Source: an uncultured Prolixibacteraceae bacterium
GTDB taxonomy: Bacteria; Bacteroidota; Bacteroidia; Bacteroidales; Prolixibacteraceae
NCBI GenBank assembly: GCA_937915865.1
Contig: CALGIG010000071.1
Coordinates: 49,904 to 113,903, forward strand
DNA: 64,000 nt
Direction of reading: 5' to 3'
The translations under genes and the position numbers were made by a program. The notes under the pieces are model-generated. The model saw nothing but the letters and a program-made list of their open reading frames with translations. It did no database searches and had not been told where the DNA came from. Positions 17,003-25,829 of this stretch are shown here, one piece after another (positions within the stretch are counted from its first letter, which is position 1; each line of letters starts with the position of its first letter).

Positions 17003-18799
17003 TCAATAACCCGGATTTTCTACCAAATTTGGATTATTTCCAGTGCGCGCTGTTGTTATGGGAAAATAATAATTATAGTTGTAAAATACTGGATTCGAAT
17101 TAGCCCCATCATAATTTTTAACCACCTGTAATTTATACTTTCCGGTAGTGAAATCCAGAATATAACGTAAGCCTGACCGGTTTACCGTAAGTTCACTGAC
17201 TGCTGTGCGCCATCTCCGAAGGTCCCAGTAACGTTGCCCTTCAAAGGCAAGTTCAACTTTTCTCTCATGACGTATTTTCTCGCGATCAATCGAACCTAAT
17301 AAGGCAATCCCGGCCCTTGCCCTTATTTGATTTACGGCATCTAAAGCGTCTCCGGTTTTTCCGAGTTCGAAAGCCGCTTCGGCATAATCGAGCATAATTT
17401 CGGCATAACGGAAGATTGGCCAGTCCGTTCCTGAGGTTGCCCGTTCTCCCATATTGCTGTGACTTTCTTCCAAAAGTTTCATAACCCCAAACCCGGTACC
17501 CGGGCCGGGACTAGAAGACTGAGATCCCTTTGCTAAAATACCGTTGTAAGAACCATCTGGCAAAATAGAACCATCTGGCAATAAAAGACCATTATAAAAA
17601 TCAACCTTACCGCCCTGCCAGGGTGTATCCTGCATATAGATGGTCGCATAGAAACGTGGGTCTTTATTGCCCCAAAGTTCGTCCATGGTCCATAAACCTT
17701 GTTGAATAGCGCTTATATCCAGTTTCCCTGTGGAGCCGTCCACATGTTCATATTCCTCAGCCATTTCCAGGTAAGGCGCGTTCTGGTTCCCTGCCCCCCA
17801 GGCATGTGGCTTCGGACATTGGAAGAAATCCCATACCCAACCATTGCCACCCTGGGACGGTTGATTGTAATCATGTCTCTGCGCCCAAATGATTTCAGGG
17901 TTGTTTTTAACAAGAAAGACATTCTTAAAATTGGTAACCTTATCAGCATCCTGATTATAAAGCGCGTAGCTACCGCTATTCATAATCGCTTTAGCGGCAT
18001 CGTAAGCTTGCTGGTAATATCCGTTCGCTTTGGAGGCATCAATGCCAAGGATACCGTTTAGCTGTACCGTCCCAAACTGGGCGATGCTCCCGGCATAAAG
18101 GGCAGCCCTGCATTTTAAGGCCAGTGCAGCATATTTGGATGGCCTCCCAAGTTCGGTGGCTGCCCGTTCAGGAAGATCGTTGACAATCGCATCCATCTCC
18201 GACAAAACAAAGTCATATATTACCTGTTCCTTATCCCTGGCGCGATACAATTCCTCATCAGAAGCATTAATATCCTGCACTTTGGTAATGAGCGGCACAC
18301 CCCCGTAACGTTTCACCATGGAAAAATAATTGTAAGCCCTTAAAAACCGGGCTTCCGCTACTTTTGATTTCTTAAAGCCTTCATCGATTTGCGATTCAGG
18401 AAGCCGCTCTATAACCTCGTTCAGTTTCCGGATGGCCTGGTAGGAATACTCCCACCATTCCAAGACACCACCGCCAATTTGTATGCCGTTCATTTTTGCT
18501 TGCGATTGACCGTAAATCCAGTTACGGGTTGCCTCATCGGCTAGTTCATTCACAATAAACGGACCGTTCCAGTCCATGCTGGATGCCCAGTTGTCAAATG
18601 CCGATGCCGGTGTTTCGTTTTGTAAAATATACATATTGGTGTAAACATCTGTCAGATAAGCATCCAGCAATGCCTGGTCATTCCAGAGCATATTGTCGCC
18701 AATAATATCCAGTGGTTCCTTTTGTAAAATATCATTAACGCAGGATGTCAACGATATCAAACCAATCATAAAAATATAAATAAGTTTTTTCATGTTCAA
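17003..18799 (-). CDS. susD: SusD/RagB outer-membrane glycan-binding lipoprotein
   Basis: A 598-residue lipoprotein with the signal MKKLIYIFMIGLISLTSCVND, cleaved before the Cys. The body has the SusD-type TPR helical fold: YQAIRKLNEVIERLP, EARFLRAYNYFSMVKRYGGV and, near the C-terminus, RYAEIMLDYAEAAFELG, AVNQIRARAGI and ERKVELAFEGQRYWDLRRWR, all hallmark motifs. It sits on the outer face of the outer membrane and captures oligosaccharides for the SusC transporter. The gap to the susC stop is 23 bases. The preferred glycan cannot be read from sequence. Confidence 0.95.
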   Translation of the reverse strand: MNMKKLIYIFMIGLISLTSCVNDILQKEPLDIIGDNMLWNDQALLDAYLTDVYTNMYILQNETPASAFDNWASSMDWNGPFIVNELADEATRNWIYGQSQAKMNGIQIGGGVLEWWEYSYQAIRKLNEVIERLPESQIDEGFKKSKVAEARFLRAYNYFSMVKRYGGVPLITKVQDINASDEELYRARDKEQVIYDFVLSEMDAIVNDLPERAATELGRPSKYAALALKCRAALYAGSIAQFGTVQLNGILGIDASKANGYYQQAYDAAKAIMNSGSYALYNQDADKVTNFKNVFLVKNNPEIIWAQRHDYNQPSQGGNGWVWDFFQCPKPHAWGAGNQNAPYLEMAEEYEHVDGSTGKLDISAIQQGLWTMDELWGNKDPRFYATIYMQDTPWQGGKVDFYNGLLLPDGSILPDGSYNGILAKGSQSSSPGPGTGFGVMKLLEESHSNMGERATSGTDWPIFRYAEIMLDYAEAAFELGKTGDALDAVNQIRARAGIALLGSIDREKIRHERKVELAFEGQRYWDLRRWRTAVSELTVNRSGLRYILDFTTGKYKLQVVKNYDGANSNPVFYNYNYYFPITTARTGNNPNLVENPGY

Positions 18800-18822
18800 T
18801 ATTTTTTAGTTGTTAACAACTT

Positions 18823-21800
18823 TTAAAGGGACACGTTAACCCCCAACGAGATTGTTTTTTGCTGAGGGTAATACGTACCGGATTCAAATGAGGGCGCTTC
18901 AGGGTCAAGGTTATATTTCTTCAGTTTGTCAAAAGTCAATAAATTAGTACCTGACAAATAAATCCTTACCTGTTTCATGTTGATTCGCTGCAAATATCGT
19001 TCTGGAATTGAGTACCCCAGCGAAAATACTTTTAAGCGCATATATCCGGCTTTTTTCAGATAAAAATCCGAATAATAAGAACTATTGGGGGAGCCGTATG
19101 AACCCAATCGTGGAATCGAGGCATTTCGATTATTGTTTTGTTCCGTCCAGCGGGATTTATATACATAAGTAGCAAAGTTGCTCGGGTTACTACTCTTCAG
19201 GTCGCCAGTATAGTATTTAATGTAAGTGTAGTATCCAAATGCACCTTGCAAAAGAGCAGAAAGGTCGAAATTCTTATACCTCAAATTGACACTAGCCCCG
19301 ACCATCCAGTGGGGCATTGTTCCTTTCCCGATTTCAACCATATCTCTCCAATCCAGTTTTCCGTCATTGTTAACGTCCTTGTAACGGATATCTCCAGGTT
19401 TAAGCGTCGTGTTACCTAAATTGTCCTGATTAAAAGGCAACGCATCGATTTCTGCCTGAGAGGTAAACAGACCGTCCGATAAATATCCAAAATTAAGATC
19501 AGTCCATCTACCTGATCTCTGGTAGATTCGTACCTGGTCGGAATCTGTATAAGCGGGTTCTTCAAAATGACCCCATTTAGCCCTCGACCAGGAAATGTTT
19601 CCGCTGACATCCCAGGACAAATCGCGCTTGTTTCCGGCCGTCCCCAATTTCAACTCAAAACCTCTGTTATTCTGGCTGTTGATATTTTCGGGAGGTAAAG
19701 TCGCACCGAATGTCGAAGGCATCGAGAGAAGCCGGGTTGCCATAATTCCGTCGCGTTCACGGTAGAACACATCACCTTCCCCGTACAACTTCCGGTTAAA
19801 AAATGAGAAATCAAGACCAACATTGTACAGTTTCATTTTTTCCCATGTTAAATAAGGATTGGCTAAACCTTTTGACCCTAATCCTTTTTGGGAGCCTGAG
19901 CCGAGTAAGTAGGAAAAATAGTCGAATTGGTACCCTGCCAAATATTGAAAATTACCTATGTTGTCGTTACCAGCTTCCCCGAAAGCAGCCCTTAGCTTTA
20001 AATCTGAGAGGGAACTGAAACTTTTCATGAAATTTTCTTCTGAAACCCGCCATCCAAGCGATACGCTCGGGAAATAACCCCATCGGCTATCTTTGGGGAA
20101 CTTGGCTGACGCGTCAGCTCGCAGGATTGTCTCAATCAAATATTTATTCTGGTAAGAATAATTTAGCCTTCCCACATAACTTGCCCGACCCATTTCACTG
20201 GCGCTTCCATTATTAGACATGCCATTGGTACTCCCTGCAAACAGTTGGTCAATTGCGGTAGTCAAGAAATTCTGCCGGTGGGCGCTAAACCAATCGCCCT
20301 TGTAATTTATAAATTCGTAAAGCGCGAGGGCCGTGATATGGTGGTCTTTACCAAGCGTGTTATCATAATGCAAAGATAACTGTCCGGTAAGCGTCAGATC
20401 TTTAGAATCGCTCATGTCAAGGAACGCCTGGCTTCCTACGGCTGCAGAAAAAGTATATATTTGACTTTCCGGATCATACGTGTAAAATTTAACAGGTTTG
20501 GAGAATGCTTTATTGGTTGAATAGTTTCTGTCATAGTTGACGAACGCTTTTGCCGAAAGACCTTTAATTGCTTTAACGGAATAATTTAAGGCGAGGGATC
20601 CCTTAAGGTTTTGCTTATCCGTGTCATTGTATCCATAGATTGACCTGTTGGTTGAAGCCAGACCTCCCGGCACAGAACCGGTAAAGGGCAATTTCGTGGG
20701 ATCGGGAAAATGTGCCGGATAAATAGGGAGAGTTGACCAGAAATAAAGCCATGCGCTTTCCCCGCTTCCTTTATCATAGTTGGCATGCGGATAGTTAATG
20801 TCTTCAACAATACTTGATAAGGTCAGTTGTAAAGACAAATTATCCAAAATTTTTGCATCAATATTTGACTGAAAATTATAGCGGCGATAGTTTCCACCAT
20901 CATTTTTAAACATGACCCCCTGATCCAAATAACCAACGAGCCCATAATATTTAATTTTGTCGCTTCCTCCTTGTACCGATAAATTATGCTGTTGCTGAGG
21001 GGCCCAGGGTCTGACTAGTTCATTATACCAATCGGTATTAGGGTACAACGGATCCCCGCCTTGATAATATTTCTGAATAGCTTCCTCAGTAAACGGAGCG
21101 TTTTCTGCCGGCTGGCCGGATTGCAACCAGGCTTCCCTGACCAATTCGGCATACTGACCGGCATTGCAAGGCTTTGGGACTGTTGTTATTCCTTGTAATG
21201 TATAGGACGAATTCAAGGTTATAGTCGGTTTTTGCACCGTACCCCGCTTTGTCGTCACCAATATTACGCCATTCCCTGCGCGCGAACCGTAAATTGAGGC
21301 CGAACCATCTTTTAAGATGGAAATAGATTCAATTTGGTTTGGATCAATTGAATTAAGACTGGATTCAACTCCATCAACAATTACCAATGCGTTACCAAAA
21401 CCCCGGATACTTAATGACGCCGCATCATATCCCGGTTGCCCACTTGATTGTACAGAGATCAGACCAGGAAGGCGTCCAGCCAGAGCATTCGTCGGGCTGG
21501 CAACAGGGGCGACAGTCAAATCATTTGATTTAACGGTAGAAATTGCCCCTGTAACATTTCCTTTTCGTTGTGTACCGTAGCCAACAGCCACAACTTCTTC
21601 AAGTCCAACTGTTTCTTCCTGCATAACCACATTAATGCTGGTTTTCCCGGATGTGGGAATCTCCTGTGTTTTCATGCCCACAAAAGAAAATATTAGCGTT
21701 GCATCCCTTGCCACGTTGGTCAACGAATAATTACCGTTGGTATCTGTAATAATTCCTTGCGTAGTGCCTTTAATGAGTACGGTCACGCCTGGCAAAGGTG

Positions 21801-22236
21801 CGCCAGAAGAGTCGGTAACTTTTCCCGATACGCTTCGTTGTTGTTGCACTAATTGAGAAACAGATTGATTTCCTCCCTTTTTCTGGATTAAGATATACCG
21901 ATCAAAAATTTCATATTCAAAGCCATTGTCTTTCAAAAGGTAGTTTAATATCTCTGAAATAGACGCCTGCTTTGTTTCAATTGTCAGATTTTTCAATTCT
22001 TCGATTTCGTCAGCCTTAAAAAAGAAGTTAAACTCTGTTTTTTCTTCAATTGCGCTTAGAATTGACTTGAGTGAAGCATTCTTCATATTCAGATCAAGAT
22101 GGGTCGTTTGGGAGTATGTTTCTGTCGCATGAGCGGAAACTAACCCTACCAAAATAAAAATTACTATAAGCTTCATTGTCAATAAAAAATTTTGCCATTG
22201 CCATGACAGGCAACAGTCCTTGTTGTTTTTTTTCAT
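18823..22236 (-). CDS. susC: SusC/RagA TonB-dependent transporter with STN domain
   Basis: A 1137-residue outer-membrane transporter. In order it has a signal segment (residues 17-38), an STN domain (about 48-105, LKSILSAIEEKTEFNFFFKA), a carboxypeptidase-D-like domain (about 135-215, SGKVTDSSGAPLPGVTVLIK), a TonB plug starting at VVAVGYGTQRKGNVTGAIS, and a long beta-barrel ending in an aromatic-rich strand. The STN domain is diagnostic of transporters that signal through a FecR anti-sigma factor and ECF sigma factor, both present next door. It imports oligosaccharides bound by SusD, using TonB energy. The transcript leader carries a hairpin that recurs twice elsewhere in the window. Confidence 0.96.
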   Translation of the reverse strand: MKKNNKDCCLSWQWQNFLLTMKLIVIFILVGLVSAHATETYSQTTHLDLNMKNASLKSILSAIEEKTEFNFFFKADEIEELKNLTIETKQASISEILNYLLKDNGFEYEIFDRYILIQKKGGNQSVSQLVQQQRSVSGKVTDSSGAPLPGVTVLIKGTTQGIITDTNGNYSLTNVARDATLIFSFVGMKTQEIPTSGKTSINVVMQEETVGLEEVVAVGYGTQRKGNVTGAISTVKSNDLTVAPVASPTNALAGRLPGLISVQSSGQPGYDAASLSIRGFGNALVIVDGVESSLNSIDPNQIESISILKDGSASIYGSRAGNGVILVTTKRGTVQKPTITLNSSYTLQGITTVPKPCNAGQYAELVREAWLQSGQPAENAPFTEEAIQKYYQGGDPLYPNTDWYNELVRPWAPQQQHNLSVQGGSDKIKYYGLVGYLDQGVMFKNDGGNYRRYNFQSNIDAKILDNLSLQLTLSSIVEDINYPHANYDKGSGESAWLYFWSTLPIYPAHFPDPTKLPFTGSVPGGLASTNRSIYGYNDTDKQNLKGSLALNYSVKAIKGLSAKAFVNYDRNYSTNKAFSKPVKFYTYDPESQIYTFSAAVGSQAFLDMSDSKDLTLTGQLSLHYDNTLGKDHHITALALYEFINYKGDWFSAHRQNFLTTAIDQLFAGSTNGMSNNGSASEMGRASYVGRLNYSYQNKYLIETILRADASAKFPKDSRWGYFPSVSLGWRVSEENFMKSFSSLSDLKLRAAFGEAGNDNIGNFQYLAGYQFDYFSYLLGSGSQKGLGSKGLANPYLTWEKMKLYNVGLDFSFFNRKLYGEGDVFYRERDGIMATRLLSMPSTFGATLPPENINSQNNRGFELKLGTAGNKRDLSWDVSGNISWSRAKWGHFEEPAYTDSDQVRIYQRSGRWTDLNFGYLSDGLFTSQAEIDALPFNQDNLGNTTLKPGDIRYKDVNNDGKLDWRDMVEIGKGTMPHWMVGASVNLRYKNFDLSALLQGAFGYYTYIKYYTGDLKSSNPSNFATYVYKSRWTEQNNNRNASIPRLGSYGSPNSSYYSDFYLKKAGYMRLKVFSLGYSIPERYLQRINMKQVRIYLSGTNLLTFDKLKKYNLDPEAPSFESGTYYPQQKTISLGVNVSL

Positions 22237-22285
22237 AACTTTGTCATGTTTTAATTAAAGTTTTACTACAAGTGAAAGCAATTGG

Positions 22286-22312
22286 CGGTGAGAGTGGAGG
22301 GCACTTTCACCG
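22286..22312 (-). promoter_or_regulatory. susC leader hairpin (copy 1)
   Basis: Between the fecR stop (22366) and the susC start (22236) lies a hairpin. On the minus strand CGGTGAAAGTG pairs with CACTCTCACCG around a CCCTC loop, with one A-C mismatch. Related sequence recurs at 29422-29448 and 34925-34951. Copies 1 and 3 hold the fold despite base changes, while copy 2 has weakened pairing. It could be an attenuator, a processing site or a target for an antisense RNA that tunes susC expression. Confidence 0.55.
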
Positions 22313-22365
22313 TTCTTTAGTTAATCTTTTGGTTTCAGTAAATAAATCATAGGCAGCTAGTTTTT

Positions 22366-23370
22366 TTAGTTTTTAGATATTATTATTTCGTCTTTTTTGT
22401 TGTTATATGCTTTCAATTCACATTTCACGCCGTACATGCGTTCCAGGATTTTAAGGAATGGATTAAGCGATTTTCCCTTTGAAATAGTCCCGGAGACTTC
22501 AATATCGCCAACCTTATCTCCAACGAGTTGAATATTAACATTATACCACCTCTCCAGCATAATTACTAATTCAGAAAGCTTAGTTCTGTTAAGGTATATT
22601 TTCCCGTCAATCCAACTGCTGTAGAAATCGGTATTGACTTGCTGGATAGTTGTTTGGCCGCTATGTTTGTTGATGCGAAGTTGCTCTGACGGTTTCAGGG
22701 TTGCCAGGTAATTGCCATTGCTTTTTTCTACTGTCACCACACCTTCAATAAGAGTTACAGTCAAGTCAGGGTCGTCTTTATAAGCTGACACATCAAAAGT
22801 TGTCCCATACACCTTGATAATCCCTGTTTTCGTCTTGACCTCGAAAGGAACTTTATCGTTGTGCGTAACCTTAAACTGCGCTTCCCCGATTAGCGTTACT
22901 GACCTTTCTTTGTTATCAAACGTTGTAGGGTATTCGAATATGGTGCCGGAGTTGAGCCAAACCTGTGTTCCGTCTGACAAGGTTATTTTTCCCATCTGTC
23001 CTCTTTCCAATTCAATCCTGTTTTTTGTTTCCTGTGATTCCGGTGTGAATAATTTAGGTACCATCACTCCGACCAAAAGGGCAATCAGAAATATAGCGGC
23101 ATATTTTGAAAAATTCATAAGAAAGTTCCTTACCTGCCGGAATTGGCTTATTTGACGATTTATGTGTTTCCAGTTTTTCTCTTTATCGATTTTTTGAATG
23201 AGAAAACTATTAGAGGACTTAATGCGAATGAGTTTTACCTGACGTAGTGCTTTTTGGGTTTCCTTGTAACCTTTTATCTTCTCAAATTCCTTTTCTTCAT
23301 TTGCATCCAGTTCGTCATTGACCTTTTTGACGCACAAATCCCAAACCCTATTCTTGTCCATTCCGTTCAT
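22366..23370 (-). CDS. FecR-type anti-sigma factor
   Basis: A 334-residue inner-membrane regulator. It has a cytosolic N-terminal segment (about 1-84), one membrane span (YAAIFLIALLVGVMVPKLF, about 90-108) and a periplasmic FecR domain (IELERGQMGKITLSDGTQVW, LNSGTIFEYP, VTLIGEAQFKVTHND), followed by a DUF4974-like C-terminal domain (IYLNRTKLSELVIMLERWYN). It holds the adjacent ECF sigma factor until the STN domain of SusC signals substrate. ATGs at 23370 and 23361 are both possible starts. Its first codons recur as the start of the mini-ORFs at 29402 and 34905. Confidence 0.93.
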   Translation of the reverse strand: MNGMDKNRVWDLCVKKVNDELDANEEKEFEKIKGYKETQKALRQVKLIRIKSSNSFLIQKIDKEKNWKHINRQISQFRQVRNFLMNFSKYAAIFLIALLVGVMVPKLFTPESQETKNRIELERGQMGKITLSDGTQVWLNSGTIFEYPTTFDNKERSVTLIGEAQFKVTHNDKVPFEVKTKTGIIKVYGTTFDVSAYKDDPDLTVTLIEGVVTVEKSNGNYLATLKPSEQLRINKHSGQTTIQQVNTDFYSSWIDGKIYLNRTKLSELVIMLERWYNVNIQLVGDKVGDIEVSGTISKGKSLNPFLKILERMYGVKCELKAYNNKKDEIIISKN

Positions 23371-23440
23371 CTGTATTATCGTTTCTACTTTAAAGACGCT
23401 AATACATCAAAATCCAGTGACAGGAAAAAGATAAATAATT

Positions 23441-24001
23441 TCAATTTTTTTTGAAAAAGAACCATAAAAGGAGCTCGTTCCTGTTTAACCGTTCGCGTAG
23501 AAACCGGTAAGCGCGGCACATTTGTGTATTGACCGTATTAACAGATATTTCCAGTATTTCAGCAATTTCCTTATAAGTCTTGCCCCTAAAGACAGCCAGT
23601 TCCAAAATTTTTTTTTGTTGATTCGGTAGTTCCTCGATCAACCGGTAAACACGACGAATGGTTTCTTCCTTCTCAAGGTTATACTCGTCAACCGCGATAT
23701 TCTCCAAACGTTCGACAACGGTATTGATATCAACTTTTCGACTTTCTGGAGACTGCAAATAAGTGTAAATGGCATTTCGAACAGAAACCAAGAGATAATA
23801 TTTGAGAGAAGATTTAATCTGAATGGACTCCTTTCTCTCCCAAATCCTTATAAAACAATCACTAACAATATCTTGCGAAAGCTCTAAATTGTTAATTAAT
23901 GAATTTGCATACTGGCATAAAGGTGAATAATAATCATCAAAAAGCAAACGAAATGCCTGTTTATCCCCTGATTTAATATTATCCCAGTTCCATTCCTCCA
24001 T
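23441..24001 (-). CDS. ECF RNA polymerase sigma-70 factor
   Basis: A 186-residue ECF sigma factor of the Bacteroidota PUL type. Region 2 is FRLLFDDYYSPLCQYANSLI through DIVSDCFIRIWERKESI; region 4 is IEELPNQQKKILELAVFRGK followed by TYKEIAEILEISVNTVNTQM. The end is truncated neatly at LLLWFFFKKN. It would direct transcription of the susC operon when released by the FecR protein encoded 70 bases downstream. The start at 24001 lies about 45 bases from the left end of an IS5-type element, which now occupies its upstream region and may have replaced or altered its promoter. Confidence 0.94.
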   Translation of the reverse strand: MEEWNWDNIKSGDKQAFRLLFDDYYSPLCQYANSLINNLELSQDIVSDCFIRIWERKESIQIKSSLKYYLLVSVRNAIYTYLQSPESRKVDINTVVERLENIAVDEYNLEKEETIRRVYRLIEELPNQQKKILELAVFRGKTYKEIAEILEISVNTVNTQMCRAYRFLRERLNRNELLLWFFFKKN

Positions 24002-24045
24002 AAAAATATGATGATAAAATTCTCACAATATTAAAGATTAATTTG

Positions 24046-24934
24046 AGAAACTGTTTAAATTTTAGAAAATGATTGTATAATATATTGACTATCAGTTGAT
24101 TGGTTAAGTAAATTGTCGTATCTTTAAGAGTACCAACTACTTACAGATACATGACTCATTATCCAACCAACCTTACTGATAGCCAATGGCTCTTTTTAGA
24201 TGGCATTTTACGCAATAAACGCAAGAGGAAGCACTCCCTGCGTGAAATACTTAATGGCATCTTCTATCTGCTTAAAACAGGCTGCCAGTGGCGTATGCTG
24301 CCACATTGTTTTCCAAAATGGGAACTAGTTTACTACTACTTCTCGAAATGGAAGAACGATGGCACTATTGAACTTATTCATGAATTGCTTCGTGATAAAG
24401 TTCGCAAGAAAGCTGGGAGGCAAGTATCTCCAAGCTTAGCTTGCATTGATAGTCAATCCGTTAAAACCACCCGTATTGGAGGTGATTGCCGCGGGATTGA
24501 TGGAGGCAAAAGGATCAAAGGACGTAAGCGTCATATTATCACAGATTCCATGGGGCTATTGCTTGCCGTGGTTGTTCATGCTGCAAATGTACATGACAGC
24601 AAGGGTGCCGCTGATGTAATTGCCTTATTGAGATATCGTTTCGACAGGCTTGTCAAGATTGTTGCCGATGGCGGTTATAGAGGTGAACTCGTAGAGAAGA
24701 CCAAAACTGCTTATGGCTGGATTCTTGACATCGTACTGAGAAAAGACGATTCTCCAAAATTTGCCGTAATACCCAAAAGGTGGGTTATAGAAAGAACGTT
24801 TGCTTGGTTTGAAAGCTACAGAAGGCTCAGTAAAGATTTTGAATACAATACTAATACAAGTGAAGCTATGATCCAACTTGCAATGATAAAACTAATGCTT
24901 AACAGAATTCATAAATGAAATTTAAACAGTTTCT
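24046..24934 (+). mobile_element. IS5-type insertion sequence
   Basis: The element is bounded by perfect 17-bp inverted repeats, AGAAACTGTTTAAATTT at 24046-24062 and its complement at 24918-24934, giving a unit of 889 bp around one transposase gene. The right repeat overlaps the transposase stop codon. I could not see a convincing target duplication; the flanks read TTTG on the left and GAAAAG on the right. It inserted just upstream of the PUL sigma factor gene, at the edge of the PUL. Confidence 0.8.
24151..24918 (+). CDS. IS5-family transposase, single ORF
   Basis: A 255-residue transposase. The N-terminal domain (LTDSQWLFLDGIL, LREILNGIFYLLKTGCQWRM) is the DUF4096 region of the IS427/IS1031 branch of IS5. 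The DDE residues are visible in LACIDSQSVKTTR (D), KIVADGGYRGELV (D) and RWVIERTFAWFESYRRL (E). The gene is intact and has terminal repeats, so the element may still move. Confidence 0.92.
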   Translation: MTHYPTNLTDSQWLFLDGILRNKRKRKHSLREILNGIFYLLKTGCQWRMLPHCFPKWELVYYYFSKWKNDGTIELIHELLRDKVRKKAGRQVSPSLACIDSQSVKTTRIGGDCRGIDGGKRIKGRKRHIITDSMGLLLAVVVHAANVHDSKGAADVIALLRYRFDRLVKIVADGGYRGELVEKTKTAYGWILDIVLRKDDSPKFAVIPKRWVIERTFAWFESYRRLSKDFEYNTNTSEAMIQLAMIKLMLNRIHK

Positions 24935-25014
24935 GAAAAGATTAAAATCATCTTAGGGGGTTTACCGCAGCCAACGAAATCAAAAGATGATTCGTGTTAA
25001 AGCTCTGTAAAGAA

Positions 25015-25230
25015 ATGAGCGAAGAACAATTTTTTGACCAAATGCGCCAACTTCGCAAAATAAGGGAGATGGATATAAACAAGTAGTAGAATTACATTAG
25101 ATGCAAGATTATAAAAGAAGGACATTTGATAGGTCCAATTATAGAAGTGATTCGCCAAATGGGTTATTTGGGTGGCAACGCTCAGGCATACCAGCACATC
25201 AATTTTCTTAAAGGCACTCCCGCAACATAG
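25015..25230 (+). pseudogene. Degenerate transposase debris (HTH region)
   Basis: After the IS5 element one frame reads MSEEQFFDQMRQLRKIREMD and, after two stop codons, IIKEGHLIGPIIEVIRQMGY followed by LGGNAQAYQHINFLKG and a stop. The second part has the feel of the helix-turn-helix region of IS21/ISL3-type transposases. Neither piece has catalytic residues. It is probably the wreck of an older insertion in this part of the locus. The family call is weak. Confidence 0.35.
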
Positions 25231-25829
25231 CTACGAACTACATGGAATCACAACGAAAAAGCATACCTTAACGTGAATTCGATCTAATTTTTAGGTTCAA
25301 GTGCGTTTCTATAATTGATATCAATGTTTTCCGCCCCAAATTAAAATGATACCAGGGTCTTCTATAGGTTTATTGCTCATATTTTTGCTGTACTAGTTTT
25401 CCCTGATGTTCACGATAACTCGGTTCCCGATTATGCAAACGTTTTCATAATCGGGAACCAAATAATTCGGCAGTTATCGAACACCTGAGTAACCCTCGAT
25501 GCTTCATGGTTTTGCCATCAATCTTCACACGCCCCGCATGCAGGATAGCAGAGTCTTCTACAACAGGAGACATCATTTCCGGGCTTACTGCGTTATGTAA
25601 TATATCCGGCATCCATGTACTGTGGTTCGAAATTTTTGGTTACAGACAAGGTAAATATTCCGTGTTCTCATCTTTTATAATCGCAGTTTGTTTCATCGCG
25701 GGCTACAGTCACTTTGATCATTTTTTCTGCTGGCGGCTAAGCGACAAGCCGCAGGCCCGATAAGATGACAAAGCCAAAAATACTATTCGAAGGTGATACA
25801 TAGCTACCATGGTTTATTGATTTTGATCT
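25231..25829. other. Gap with short open stretches and a large palindrome
   Basis: No complete gene was recognised here. The minus strand stays open from 25639 to 25445 for 64 codons, including MMSPVVEDSAILHAGRVKID followed by GKTMKHRGLL, and stops inside the palindrome described at 25413. A plus-strand open stretch at 25506-25763 has no family resemblance that I can see. Both may be remains of genes removed by rearrangement. Confidence 0.3.
25413..25479. repeat. Nested inverted repeat, perfect 14-bp inner stem
   Basis: An inner palindrome, GGTTCCCGATTATG at 25422-25435 and its complement at 25446-25459, encloses a 10-base loop. It is flanked by an outer pair, CGATAACT at 25413-25420 and AGTTATCG at 25472-25479, with an unpaired 12-base stretch on the right side only. 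The fold is too strong to be chance but has no T-run. It could be an end or target of a mobile element, or a site folded as single-stranded DNA. Confidence 0.6.

Noticed and set aside
25413..25479. Integron attC site
   Set aside because: The outer arms do not match the R-box consensus, the bulge pattern is wrong, and no integron integrase or cassette is nearby.
25506..25763. Plus-strand 85-codon open frame as a gene
   Set aside because: No family likeness, no start context, and it overlaps an opposite-strand open stretch of similar length.
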